A stretch of DNA of 64,000 nucleotides. Source: Companilactobacillus jidongensis. Lineage in GTDB: Bacteria; Bacillota; Bacilli; Lactobacillales; Lactobacillaceae. Shown here in pieces: positions 32,522 through 41,477 of the stretch. The notes below the pieces were generated by a model. That model worked only from the letters and a program-made list of their open reading frames with translations. It did no database searches and was not told the DNA's origin. The stretch spans positions 175,731-239,730 of the forward strand of contig NZ_RHOP01000004.1 of NCBI RefSeq assembly GCF_003946575.1, read 5' to 3'. Position numbers and translations under genes: made by a program. The first letter of the stretch is position 1. Each line of letters begins with the position of its first letter.

Positions 32522-32826
32522 ATTTTTAAAATATAAATCAGGGGGGAAATATATTTTATGTGTATATGCTTTTTATATGAGGGGTTTCATTTAATTTAAG
32601 GGGGGATTAAATGAAGTTTTTAATTTATAGGGATTAATATATGTTTTTAAGGGTTTTATCTATTTTGTGTAATTGTTTTATAAGGGTTGCTTCACTATCA
32701 GGTTTACCGTTTCATTCGTTCACCTCTTTGTTATTTGACTATGGTTATATAATAACGCCCAATTATGAACAAATAATTGGGAAAGTACGAATAAACCAGT
32801 AACAATTTGTGAAGAAATTGTGAGGA
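32522..32826. repeat. Interspersed intergenic repeat, copy 1
   Basis: About 305 bases. Shares with the copies at 33029-33308 and 42506-42810 the same order of blocks: a start TCAGGGGGGAAATATATTTT, several GGG/GGGG motifs every 15-30 bases, AAGGGTTTTATCTATTTT, CACCTCTTTGTTATTTGAC and GGAAAGTACGAATAA near the end. Here CCCAATTAT and ATAATTGGG form a perfect hairpin. Non-coding as far as I can see. Confidence 0.85.
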
Positions 32827-33028
32827 CGATGTCATTAATAATCAATACCGTAAATACAGTTATCTATTAATCCCATTACAACGCCCTCCAAATCATCGAA
32901 ATCAGAATTACTGAACTATATAAATCAATTATACAAAACAAAAAGGCTCGCGTCTTCCGGCACGAGTTCCTTTTCACATTATTTGCATGATCTTATCTCT
33001 CTTTCTTATAAATTCTTGTATTTAACTT

Positions 33029-33308
33029 CATTTTTAAAATATATATCGGGGAGGAAATATATTTTCATTTGTGTAATTTATGAGGGTTGTTTTTAAATAA
33101 GGGGATTAAATACTATATAGGGATTTTTTATTTTTAAGGGTTTTATCTATTTTATGTTTTGAAGGGTTGTGCTCTTGAACTGCTTTATCATTACCATTCG
33201 TTCACCTCTTTGTTATTTGACTATGCTTAAATAATAACGTCCAAATATGAATATACAATTAGGAAAGTACGAATAATTAAATAACAATTTGTGAAGGAAT
33301 TGTGAGGA
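33029..33308. repeat. Interspersed intergenic repeat, copy 2
   Basis: About 280 bases, same orientation as copy 1 and about 200 bases from it. Internal segments are shorter and the hairpin is weaker. Ends just inside the nanK 3' end spacer. On the minus strand the core reads AAAGAGGTGAACGAATG, like a ribosome site and start, opening a 16-codon frame that the other copies do not keep. Confidence 0.85.
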
Positions 33309-33319
33309 TACCCTTCAAA

Positions 33320-34180
33320 TTACATCATGAAATGTGATACAGCACCGTACATCTGGGCTTTATCAGCCAACTTGGCAATTGCCAAATCTGTCTTAAATAG
33401 TCCAGCTGGAATCTTCTTGTCCATATGGCGTTGTAGTAGATTCAAAAGATAATCTCCTTGTTTAGAGACTGCTCCACCAATAACTAGGGTTTCAGGATCA
33501 AACAACAAAACGATCTCAGCCAATCCACTGGCAACTTCATCTGCCCAATCTTCAATTACTTGTAAGTATGGTTCTTCACCCTTTTTGGCCTTTTCAAATG
33601 CATCGATGACGCTAATAGAACATTGTTTCAATTTGCCTTCCAATGCCAAAGTCGAAGCACGTTGTTCATAATATGTCTTGCTCTTGTCATCATATAAAAT
33701 ATATCCAATCGAATTGGCATACGCATGTGCCCCACTCAACAGGTTTCCATGATCTAAGTATGCTCCACCGATACCTGTGCATAGGGCAACACAATAAACT
33801 GACTCTTTATTTTGTGCTACTCCAGCTAAATTCTCGCCCAACAATGCAGCATCAACATCATTAACTACAAATACTGGCAAACCTGTCAATTGGTTCAAAG
33901 ATGCTTCTATCTTCGTTCCTTTGTAATCAGCTATTGTGGGACCGGCAAATAAAATACTACCATCTTTGACTATCCCCGCTGTACTAACACCAATCCCTGA
34001 TAATTTATATTTGCTTTGAAATTCAACAGACAGTTTTTTCAGAGCTTCGATAATATGATTATCTTTATTATGTTCCGTATCGACCTTGCCAGTATCACTA
34101 ATCTTTAAGTCATCATCAATAATGCCATATTTAATAGTCGTTCCACCAATATCAAATGCCAAGAATTTTTTGTTTTCCAT
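33320..34180 (-). CDS. nanK: N-acetylmannosamine kinase (ROK family)
   Basis: Phosphorylates N-acetylmannosamine released by NanA. 286 residues of the ROK fold: ATP loop FDIGGTTIKYGI at the start, VVNDVDAALLGE, and CVALCTGIGGAY. The usual ROK zinc site (EIGH...CxCGxxGCxE) is absent: the region reads SIGYILYDDKSKTYYEQRA. This is seen in several Gram-positive ROK kinases. Assignment to ManNAc rests on the neighbours nanE, nanA and the RpiR regulator; a glucokinase-like activity cannot be excluded. Confidence 0.85.
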   Translation of the reverse strand: MENKKFLAFDIGGTTIKYGIIDDDLKISDTGKVDTEHNKDNHIIEALKKLSVEFQSKYKLSGIGVSTAGIVKDGSILFAGPTIADYKGTKIEASLNQLTGLPVFVVNDVDAALLGENLAGVAQNKESVYCVALCTGIGGAYLDHGNLLSGAHAYANSIGYILYDDKSKTYYEQRASTLALEGKLKQCSISVIDAFEKAKKGEEPYLQVIEDWADEVASGLAEIVLLFDPETLVIGGAVSKQGDYLLNLLQRHMDKKIPAGLFKTDLAIAKLADKAQMYGAVSHFMM

Positions 34181-34205
34181 GAGTTATACCTTCATTTCTA
34201 TTTGT

Positions 34206-34239
34206 TAACTATTATCACATATTATAATTATGATAGTTA
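34206..34239. promoter_or_regulatory. Operator and promoter of the RpiR regulator
   Basis: TAACTATTAT (34206-34215) and its inverse GATAGTTA (34232-34239) flank a -10 TATAAT (34223-34228). The same motif occurs at the nanA promoter and at the promoter of 37159, so it is likely the regulator's own site. Confidence 0.65.
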
Positions 34240-34279
34240 TTATGAATGTGCTATATTTAAAACACACGGAGGTGTTCTA

Positions 34280-35092
34280 TTGAATACTTTAAAACTAATT
34301 GAAGATCTTTTGCCCACTCTATCAAGACAAGAACGCAAAGTTGCGATTAAAATCATCCAGGATTCCGAGAGTGTCCAACAAATGAGTATCAACAAACTCG
34401 CCAAAACTACCGGCGTAAGTAACGCCACTATTACTCGCTTCGTTAAAAAAATGAATTGTAAAGACTTCTATGATCTCAAACTAAAATTGGCCAGTGATCA
34501 TAATACTGAGAATACCGAAATGAAATCCGGTTCCATTACTGATGAAGTCTACAGCTTCTACAAGAACGTCCTAAGCGATACTTGGGAACGCCTGGACATT
34601 GAACAACTACGCAAAATAGTCGAACTAATTTCCAACGGCCGTCGTGTTTACTTATTTGGAATCGGAAGTTCCGGTTATACCGCATTAGAAATGACTCAGC
34701 GTTTACTACGTATGGGCATTGCGGCCTTTCCAATGACGGAAAGTAACTTGATGTACATCACTAGCAGCATCGTGAACGAAAATGATGTTATTTTGGCTCT
34801 CTCATCATCTGGTAATACCAAAGGATTAAATAACGCTCTGCAGATGGCTAAAGATAACCATGCTAAAACCATTGGAATCACTGGCATTGAGAAAAGTCCA
34901 ATGTATGAGATCTGCGATTACCCAGTTCTAGTGAAAAATAGTAACTTCGTAAATAACACTAGATTCATCAACTCTCAATTTGCCCTAACCTATGCGTTAG
35001 ATATTATTACTACTATGTTATTAGAGAATGACACTTATAGAACTAGATTAAATCATACTGTTGAAACAGTCCTTGATAACAAATTCGATTAA
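34280..35092 (+). CDS. RpiR-family regulator of the sialic acid genes (NanR-like)
   Basis: 270 residues. N-terminal HTH_6 (LSRQERKVAIKIIQD; LAKTTGVSNATITRFVKKM) and C-terminal SIS sugar-phosphate sensing domain (GRRVYLFGIGSSGYTALEM; VILALSSSGNTKG). The start is a TTG at 34280, 5 bases after GGAGGTG; the frame stays open further upstream, but those codons fall inside the promoter. Divergent from nanK. Probably represses nan genes until ManNAc-6-P or GlcNAc-6-P binds, as for known RpiR-type NanRs. Confidence 0.85.
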   Translation: MNTLKLIEDLLPTLSRQERKVAIKIIQDSESVQQMSINKLAKTTGVSNATITRFVKKMNCKDFYDLKLKLASDHNTENTEMKSGSITDEVYSFYKNVLSDTWERLDIEQLRKIVELISNGRRVYLFGIGSSGYTALEMTQRLLRMGIAAFPMTESNLMYITSSIVNENDVILALSSSGNTKGLNNALQMAKDNHAKTIGITGIEKSPMYEICDYPVLVKNSNFVNNTRFINSQFALTYALDIITTMLLENDTYRTRLNHTVETVLDNKFD

Positions 35093-35096
35093 AGAC

Positions 35097-35137
35097 AAAA
35101 ACCGCTACTTGTTTTCTAACAAGTAACGGTTTTTTTG
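35097..35137. terminator. Bidirectional terminator between regulator and nanE
   Basis: AAAACCGcTACTTGT / ACAAGTAaCGGTTTT hairpin with T-run; stops both convergent units. Confidence 0.88.
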
Positions 35138-35139
35138 TA

Positions 35140-35829
35140 TTATTCATTAACTGCATTAATAAATTTTGTAGCAATTTCCAACGGTCTGGTTATTGCTCCG
35201 CCAACTACAACAGCGTGGCATCCTAGATCAATACAGCGGCGCGCCTTTTCAGGAGTATCCACCTTACCTTCAGCTATAACAGGGTGTTTTGCGGTTAAAA
35301 GAACTTCCTTCAAGTAACTGAAGTCATTATCAGCAATATTCAATCCCTCTGTATCAGGTGTATATCCGTGCATTGTCGTACCAATGATATCAAAACCTAA
35401 CTCGTTGGCTTCTTTAACGTTCTCAAGTGTAGCCGTATCAGCCATTAACAAAGTATCAGGGAATTCTTTGCGCATTTGAGCAACAATATCAGCTAACTTT
35501 TCGCCATGTGGCCTTGGTTGGCCAGTTACATCACAGGCTACAACAGCAGCTCCGGCGCTGGCAACGGCTCGCATTTCTTTGATCGTTGGTGTGATGTAAA
35601 CTGGAGAATCATCATAATCTACTTTGCTAAGTCCAATAATGGGTAGGTGAGTTTCATCTTCAATAGCTTGAATATCAACCACCGAGTTGGCTCTAATAGC
35701 AACTGATCCTGCTAATTTTGCAGCACGTGCCATTCTGGCCATGATAAACGAACTGTGCAGTGGTTCATTACCTAGTGCCTGACATGATACTACTAATTTT
35801 CCTTTGACTATGTCCAAAAAATCATTCAT
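35140..35829 (-). CDS. nanE: N-acetylmannosamine-6-phosphate 2-epimerase
   Basis: Converts ManNAc-6-P to GlcNAc-6-P. 229 residues, TIM barrel with the NanE pattern: KGKLVVSCQALGNEPLHSS at the start, GLSKVDYDDSPVYITPT, LLMADTATLENVKEANELG, and the phosphate-binding GCHAVVVGGAITRP end. 13 bases after nanA, co-transcribed. Confidence 0.93.
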   Translation of the reverse strand: MNDFLDIVKGKLVVSCQALGNEPLHSSFIMARMARAAKLAGSVAIRANSVVDIQAIEDETHLPIIGLSKVDYDDSPVYITPTIKEMRAVASAGAAVVACDVTGQPRPHGEKLADIVAQMRKEFPDTLLMADTATLENVKEANELGFDIIGTTMHGYTPDTEGLNIADNDFSYLKEVLLTAKHPVIAEGKVDTPEKARRCIDLGCHAVVVGGAITRPLEIATKFINAVNE

Positions 35830-35842
35830 CTTAAATCACTTC

Positions 35843-36721
35843 TTAGTTTTCTTTTAAGTATTTGTTGTAAATTTCTTTGGCACCTGCACGCATTTCAGGA
35901 GTAGGTTTAGCCATTGGTGCCTTTGTAACACCAGCATGTACACCCATTTCTTCAAATACAAGTTTCAATGATGGATAAATGTCGTTCTTAATAAGTGCTG
36001 TGATCAAGTCATTACTGTCATGTTGAAGTTGACGTGCTTTATCGATGTCACCATCATCAAAAGCAATCATTTCAGCCTTAGCACGTTTTGCGTTCAAGTT
36101 GTATGTTGAACCAATGGCTCCATCAACACCAAGTGCAAGTGCAGGAAGTAACATTTCATCAAATCCTGACAGGATCAACTTGTCAGGGAAGGCATTACGA
36201 ACTCTTTCTAATAGGTAGAAATCAGCATTTGTATACTTAATTCCGATAATCTTTGGATTTTCGAACAATTCACCAAATTGTTCCATTGATAGTGAAACAC
36301 CTGTTAAAGCAGGAATTGAATAGATAAGAAGTTTGTTATCAACATCTTTAACAATTTCATTATAATAATTCTTAATTTGTTCAAAAGTATAGTTATAGTA
36401 GAAAGGAGTTACAGCTGAAATCTTAGGATATCCCAAGTCAGTAACAAATTTGGCCAAATACTTAGATTCATTGAGATCTAGTGAACCAACTTGTGCAATA
36501 AGATCTACATCATCTTTGGCTTCATCAATAGCTATCTTGAATACTTGTTCCTTTTGATCGTGACTCATATTGAAGTTTTCACCAGTACTACCACCAACAT
36601 ACAATCCATCGACCTTATTTACATCGATATTGTAACGAATCATTTCTCTAGTGCCAGCTTCATTAACACTTCCGTCATCATTGAATGCAGTCATTAATGC
36701 TGAATATAATTTTTTCATCAT
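35843..36721 (-). CDS. nanA: N-acetylneuraminate lyase
   Basis: Aldolase splitting sialic acid into ManNAc and pyruvate. 292 residues of the DHDPS/NAL family: GLYVGGSTGENFNMS, the YYN Tyr region (VTPFYYNYTFEQ), Schiff-base Lys in IIGIKYTNADFYLLE (about residue 165), and DGAIGSTYNLNAK. First gene of the minus-strand nanA-nanE unit, with GAGGGA ribosome site. Confidence 0.93.
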   Translation of the reverse strand: MMKKLYSALMTAFNDDGSVNEAGTREMIRYNIDVNKVDGLYVGGSTGENFNMSHDQKEQVFKIAIDEAKDDVDLIAQVGSLDLNESKYLAKFVTDLGYPKISAVTPFYYNYTFEQIKNYYNEIVKDVDNKLLIYSIPALTGVSLSMEQFGELFENPKIIGIKYTNADFYLLERVRNAFPDKLILSGFDEMLLPALALGVDGAIGSTYNLNAKRAKAEMIAFDDGDIDKARQLQHDSNDLITALIKNDIYPSLKLVFEEMGVHAGVTKAPMAKPTPEMRAGAKEIYNKYLKEN

Positions 36722-36746
36722 TATCCCTCGATTTATTTAATTTTGT

Positions 36747-36817
36747 GTAATAGTTACTCGGTCGTCGTCTACCGCTGACATAAATGTACTATACGATAAT
36801 ATATATTTCAATAGCAA
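36747..36817 (-). promoter_or_regulatory. Promoter and operator of nanA-nanE
   Basis: Minus-strand -35 TTGCTA (36812-36817), 18-base spacer, -10 TATAGT (36788-36793). About 25-35 bases past the start site lies the RpiR motif (GTAATAGTTAC on the plus strand, 36747-36757). Confidence 0.6.
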
Positions 36818-37028
36818 ATAATGATAATAATTATCGTTTAACTCCACAAATATTGTTGTAACCGCTTTCTAAAGAAATAAAAAAATATTGAACTTTTTTT
36901 AAAAGCCGATCGATAAAAATATCACTATCAAAAAGTACAAATATTAAACATGCACATTAATCACGGTCTTAATATAGTAGTTTTAAGATATAAATTACCG
37001 AATATAAATAAATCTGTAATAATTATCA
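36818..37028. other. AT-rich divergent nan regulatory spacer
   Basis: No coding frame. Contains the palindrome GATAATAATTATC near 36827-36840 and a sequence resembling a catabolite-response element (TTGTAACCGCTTTCTA, 36856-36871, one mismatch to the broad consensus). Confidence 0.45.
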
Positions 37029-37081
37029 AAAAAGCGTTTACATTTTTATTGAGTCATGTTATATTTTTCACGTAATAGTTA
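37029..37081 (+). promoter_or_regulatory. Promoter of the plus-strand nan operon, with CcpA- and RpiR-type sites
   Basis: -35 TTTACA (37037-37042), 17-base spacer, -10 TATATT (37060-37065). A cre-like AAAAAGCGTTTACA overlaps the -35, and the RpiR motif GTAATAGTTA (37072-37081) sits at the transcription start. Both are positioned to repress. Confidence 0.65.
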
Positions 37082-37094
37082 TCCAGTCCATCTA

Positions 37095-37142
37095 ACCGCT
37101 ACTAGTAAACACAGTTGTGCTTATTAGTGACGGTTTTTTTTT
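37095..37142 (+). terminator. Terminator hairpin in the nan operon leader
   Basis: ACCGctaCTAGTAA pairs with TTATTAGtgaCGGT, then nine T, all between the promoter (37037-37065) and the first ribosome site. It must be a conditional or partial terminator in this operon. Confidence 0.7.
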
Positions 37143-37158
37143 GAAAGGTGGAAAAAAT

Positions 37159-37902
37159 ATGCACGTTTCAGTTAATACAGCAATTTTCTTAAATGAAGTT
37201 CAAACTGGTAAATCTCAACTTGAATGTTTAGAAACATTATCAGGATCACCTATCGATAATATTGAGGTCCGAGGGGAATTATTTAAAAAAGAAACAAAGG
37301 ATAAAGAATTATCAGAAATAGCCGAATTGTGTCAAAACAATAATTGGAAATTCTTCTATTCAATTCCTGAACAATTGTTTAACACTAACGAAGTTAACTC
37401 TAACTTAGAAAAATATTTAAAAATGGCTGATGACCATCATATCTGCCAACTAAAAATAAGTATGGGTGATTCTGAAGATATTTCAGACACACAATTAAAA
37501 AATCTAACAAATCTACTAAACAAATATCAAGTCAAAGTTACAATTGAAAATCAACCAAACGAAGATGGAACAATTAATAAGTTCGATAAACAGCTCAAAA
37601 AACTAAAAGATGCTCAAGTACCATTGGGATACACTTTTGATTCCGGTAACTGGTATTGGATTTCTGAATGTCCAAGCAATGCATTCGACAAATTCAAAAA
37701 CGAGATCACTGTATTCCACTTAAAGGACATCAAAGACAAAGAAACTGTCATGTTAGGTGACGGGGCAACCGATTGGAAATCACTGCTTCGTAGCTTGAAT
37801 ACTGATATTCCTGTCTTCCTAGAATACGACATCCCATCAGACAAACTAAATGATCAGATTGAACAAGTTAATACTATTTTGAATGATCGGAATTCGCATT
37901 AA
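37159..37902 (+). CDS. Sugar phosphate isomerase/epimerase-like TIM barrel protein
   Basis: 247 residues from MHVSVNTAIFLNE (AAAGGTGG before). Xylose-isomerase-like/AP-endonuclease-2 fold: DNIEVRGELF, HICQLKISMGD, VTIENQPNED, PLGYTFDSGNW, FHLKDIKDKE and VFLEYDIP give the E, H/D metal-site pattern of the family. First gene of a five-gene operon with transporters and esterases. It may isomerise or epimerise a sialic-acid-derived or related sugar; the substrate is unknown. Confidence 0.75.
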   Translation: MHVSVNTAIFLNEVQTGKSQLECLETLSGSPIDNIEVRGELFKKETKDKELSEIAELCQNNNWKFFYSIPEQLFNTNEVNSNLEKYLKMADDHHICQLKISMGDSEDISDTQLKNLTNLLNKYQVKVTIENQPNEDGTINKFDKQLKKLKDAQVPLGYTFDSGNWYWISECPSNAFDKFKNEITVFHLKDIKDKETVMLGDGATDWKSLLRSLNTDIPVFLEYDIPSDKLNDQIEQVNTILNDRNSH

Positions 37903-39095
37903 TGACCTATTTAGTTCAGCTTGTTATCATTCTGATTTTGACAAAACTAGGCGCACATCTATCAAGTATCTTGAATTTTCCAAGTGTCATTGGTGAGTTA
38001 CTTGTTGGTATTATCGCTGGACCCGCTGTCCTTCATATCCTTGTCGGAACAACGTTCATTCAATACTTCTCCGAAATTGGAGTCATTGTACTGATGTTCA
38101 TTGCCGGACTTGAAGGCGATCTTTCATTATTGATGAAATATTGGAAACCAGCCCTAACTGTTGCAACCTTGGGAGTTATCCTCCCGACTGTTTCTGCAGC
38201 AATGCTCTGTGCCTTAGTCTTCAACTTTGCCTGGACAACTTCAATCTTTATCGGACTAGTTCTCAGTGCAACATCCGTAAGTATTTCCGTTCAGGTTCTA
38301 AAGGAAATGGGACGTCTCAACACCAAAGAAGGAGCCATCATACTTGGAGCTGCAGTTGCCGATGACATTATGTGTGTCATTTTATTAGGTATCTGTGTTG
38401 CCTTCTTTGGTTCAGCTGGAAGTAGCGACCAACCATTATGGTTAATGATCTCTACAAAATTGCTTTTCTTTATTTTGATGTTTGTTCTTGGAAAATGGTT
38501 TGTTCCTCCATTCATGTCATTTTTCAGTAAATTAAAAACCAGTGAAAACGAAGCAACTGGTGCATTGATTCTTTGCTTTGGTTTTGCAGCTATTGCTGTT
38601 TCATTAGGCATGAGCGATGTTCTAGGTGCTTATTTTGCTGGTATTGCTTTGTCAGAAACTTCATTCCAAAAGAATCTAGCTCTCAAAATAGAGCCGATCG
38701 GTTACGCAGTATTTATCCCGGTTTTCTTCGTAAGTATTGGGTTAAATATTAGTTTCAAGGGATTACACAGTGACATTGTATTCATCGTTTCACTTATTAT
38801 TATCGCAATCATTGGAAAACAACTTGGTGGTGCATTGGGTGCCAGATTATTCCATCTCACTTGGAGTGAATCAAACATCGTTGGTGCCGGAATGGTTTCC
38901 CGTGGCGAAATGGCATTAGTTGTCGCTAATGTTGCTCTCGGAGCTAAATTGATTGATCCAAATCATTACACAGCAATGATCGTGGTAACAGTTGTGACAA
39001 CAATCATCGCACCATTGATCTTAAAATTCTTTATTCAAAGAGCCACAAAACAAAATAAAATTGTAGGAAATGTAATTAATGAGGTGAAAGTATGA
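37902..39095 (+). CDS. Cation:proton antiporter (CPA2/NapA-GerN type)
   Basis: 397 residues, about 12 membrane segments. The transport-site double Asp typical of electrogenic Na+/H+ exchangers is present in GAAVADDIMCVILLG (near residue 155). No C-terminal nucleotide-binding (TrkA-N) domain. Start overlaps the previous stop (TAATG). In an operon with a sodium symporter it would expel the sodium taken up with the sugar, which is inference. Confidence 0.8.
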   Translation: MTYLVQLVIILILTKLGAHLSSILNFPSVIGELLVGIIAGPAVLHILVGTTFIQYFSEIGVIVLMFIAGLEGDLSLLMKYWKPALTVATLGVILPTVSAAMLCALVFNFAWTTSIFIGLVLSATSVSISVQVLKEMGRLNTKEGAIILGAAVADDIMCVILLGICVAFFGSAGSSDQPLWLMISTKLLFFILMFVLGKWFVPPFMSFFSKLKTSENEATGALILCFGFAAIAVSLGMSDVLGAYFAGIALSETSFQKNLALKIEPIGYAVFIPVFFVSIGLNISFKGLHSDIVFIVSLIIIAIIGKQLGGALGARLFHLTWSESNIVGAGMVSRGEMALVVANVALGAKLIDPNHYTAMIVVTVVTTIIAPLILKFFIQRATKQNKIVGNVINEVKV

Positions 39096-40606
39096 CAAAA
39101 GTCGGTTTTGGTACATTAAACTGGATTGTCTTAGTAGTCTATTTGTTAGCAATGCTTGGTGTCGGTGTTTACTTTACAAAAAAAGCCAGCAAGAATACCG
39201 ATGCGTTCTTTAAAGCAAAGAGTAGTATCCCCGCATGGGCTGCTGGTTTTAGTATTTATGCTACAACACTTAGTGCTATCACATTTATGTCAACGCCTGA
39301 ACAAGCCTATCTAAAAGACTGGGCCTATGGTGTTGGTTCACTAAGTATCATCATTATCGTTCCAATTTTGATCAAGTATTACGTTCCATTCTTCAGAAAA
39401 CTTCAAGTTACTACAGCTTATGAATATCTTGAAGAACGTTTCAGTCCCATTATCCGTGTTCTAGGTTCTGCACTATTTATGCTATACCACATTGGTCGTG
39501 TAGCTATCGTTATCTACTTACCTATTATTGCTATTACAACGGTATCAAATATCAATCCAATCTTAATCGCCTGTGTTGTCGGTGGCCTATGTATCATTTA
39601 TACCTTCATGGGTGGTATCGAAGGTGTTATCTGGAGTGATGTCATCCAAGGATTCCTATTACTTGGTGGTGCCTTACTAGTTGTTCTAATTGGTGGTTTC
39701 TCCATCAAAGGTGGTTTCGGAACCGTTGCTGCTGACGCTATTGCCAACCACAAGATCCTATCATCACAAGATCTGAATATCGGCGATCTAACTAAGTTCT
39801 TACCTCTTATCTTCGCTGGTCAATTCTTTAACACAGTTTATCAATATACTGGTAGTCAAGACGTTGTTCAACGTTATCAAACTACTGCTACACAAGAAGA
39901 AACAAACAAATCATTGTGGACAAACGCCTTTCTTGCTTTGATCACAATTCCTCTATTCTTCGGTATGGGTACTGTTCTATTCAGTTTCTACAGAAACAAT
40001 GGTTCACTTCCCGCTGGATTTAATACTAGTGCTTTGGTTCCTTACTTCGTTATCACTGAAGTGCCTGCTGGTATTGCTGGATTGATCATCGCTGGTATCT
40101 TTGCGGCTGCTCAATCAACAATTGCTTCAAGTTTGAATGCCATTTCTTCATGTTTCGTTACCGACTTCAAACAACGTTTCTTCGATCACAAATGGAAGAA
40201 CATCTCAGACGTTACACTTGCTCGTATCGTTATCATCATCACTGGACTATTCGGATTAGCAATGTCAATTTACCTATTAATTGGTAATGCTTCTAAGACT
40301 TGGGATCTATTCCTTACTGTTACTGGACTATTCGGTGTTCCTATTGCTGGTGTCTTCGCCGTTGGTATCTTTACCAAACGTGCCAATACATTCGGTGTCA
40401 TTTTAGGATTGATTACAAGTATTGCTGTAACAGTCTATGTACAACAAACTAATGATTCATCATTGATCGTTGCTACAGTTGCATTCATTACCTCATTCCT
40501 CTTCTCATATATTTTCAGCTTCTTTGCACCTAAGAAATATGTTCATAATATCGTAGGTTTGACTGCATCAACTGTTAACGAAAAATACGTTAAGAGTGCA
40601 AAATAA
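39092..40606 (+). CDS. Sodium:solute symporter, probable sialic acid transporter
   Basis: 504 residues, about 13 membrane segments of the SSS family. Signatures: KASKNTDAFFKAKSSIPAW, ATTLSAITFMSTPEQAY, FMGGIEGVIWSDVIQG and QSTIASSLNAISSCFVTDF. SSS proteins are known sialic acid importers in several bacteria (NanT/SiaT type); cluster context supports that here. ATGA overlap with the antiporter gene. Confidence 0.82.
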   Translation: MTKVGFGTLNWIVLVVYLLAMLGVGVYFTKKASKNTDAFFKAKSSIPAWAAGFSIYATTLSAITFMSTPEQAYLKDWAYGVGSLSIIIIVPILIKYYVPFFRKLQVTTAYEYLEERFSPIIRVLGSALFMLYHIGRVAIVIYLPIIAITTVSNINPILIACVVGGLCIIYTFMGGIEGVIWSDVIQGFLLLGGALLVVLIGGFSIKGGFGTVAADAIANHKILSSQDLNIGDLTKFLPLIFAGQFFNTVYQYTGSQDVVQRYQTTATQEETNKSLWTNAFLALITIPLFFGMGTVLFSFYRNNGSLPAGFNTSALVPYFVITEVPAGIAGLIIAGIFAAAQSTIASSLNAISSCFVTDFKQRFFDHKWKNISDVTLARIVIIITGLFGLAMSIYLLIGNASKTWDLFLTVTGLFGVPIAGVFAVGIFTKRANTFGVILGLITSIAVTVYVQQTNDSSLIVATVAFITSFLFSYIFSFFAPKKYVHNIVGLTASTVNEKYVKSAK

Positions 40607-40624
40607 AATTTGAGGTCAGCTTAA

Positions 40625-41452
40625 ATGCTACAAAAAAGAATAAACTTAAAAAGTGAATCAAACGTCGCATTCAGTGTTGATATTTTCTTCAAAAAGCAAT
40701 TTGATGAGAATCCAGATCCAAGAACTTGGCCACTAGTCTTGATTTTTCCTGGTGGCGGATTTGTTGCCTTGGAAGAACGTGAATCCGAACCGATTGCTGA
40801 AGCCTTTCTAGCAAGAGGCTATCAGGCCGCAATTGTTAATTATCCTCTCATGACTAATGCGAGCAATACACCCTTCTATCCAAATGGAATAATTGCCGGC
40901 CTAGAAGCAATCAGATACTTCAAGACAAACGCTTCTAAATACAACATTGATTCTCAAAAAATCATAACTTTAGGTTTCTCAGCTGGTGGACATCTCGTTG
41001 CACTAATGAATTCTTTAGCTGCCGACGATATGCGAGCCTTAGGCTTTGATGAGTCGATCAAAGCCAACGCCCAAATACTTGGTTATCCAGTTGTTGGTCT
41101 TCAAATGGGATTTCCTAAAACTATTGATGATGCTCAAAAAATCAGTTCTGATAAAAAATATTGGAATTCAAATGAACAAGTAACAGCAAAAACTCCTCCC
41201 ACATTCATTTGGCACACTATGGCTGATAAAGTTGTACCAGTCAAAAACACTTTGGCATACACTTATGCATTATCAGAAGCTAACGTTCCATTCGAATATC
41301 ATGTCTTCAATACTTTTAGCGAAGGTATCCACGGAATCGGATTAGCTTCAAATGCGACCCAAAGATATCAACATGATGAAGACGTAAATAGCCGTGTAGC
41401 CGTCTGGTTAGATCTGGCTGATTCTTGGATTCACAAAACTTTAAGCTTATAA
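40625..41452 (+). CDS. Alpha/beta hydrolase, esterase type
   Basis: 275 residues. Oxyanion-hole segment LIFPGGGFVALEERE, nucleophile elbow GFSAGGH (Ser near 120), later Asp in MADKVVPVKNT and His in SEGIHGIG. Resembles the acetyl-xylan/BD-FAE-type esterases. GAGGTC ribosome site. In this operon it may remove O-acetyl groups from sialic acids; that substrate is inferred. Confidence 0.78.
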   Translation: MLQKRINLKSESNVAFSVDIFFKKQFDENPDPRTWPLVLIFPGGGFVALEERESEPIAEAFLARGYQAAIVNYPLMTNASNTPFYPNGIIAGLEAIRYFKTNASKYNIDSQKIITLGFSAGGHLVALMNSLAADDMRALGFDESIKANAQILGYPVVGLQMGFPKTIDDAQKISSDKKYWNSNEQVTAKTPPTFIWHTMADKVVPVKNTLAYTYALSEANVPFEYHVFNTFSEGIHGIGLASNATQRYQHDEDVNSRVAVWLDLADSWIHKTLSL

Positions 41453-41477
41453 TTTTTAATGAAAGAAGTGAACTTCA

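Noticed and set aside
32522..33308. Possible CRISPR array or G-quadruplex cluster in the repeat copies
   Set aside because: The repeated blocks are unequal and form a 300-bp unit, not short repeats with unique spacers. G-tracts are 15-30 bases apart, too far for a stable quadruplex.
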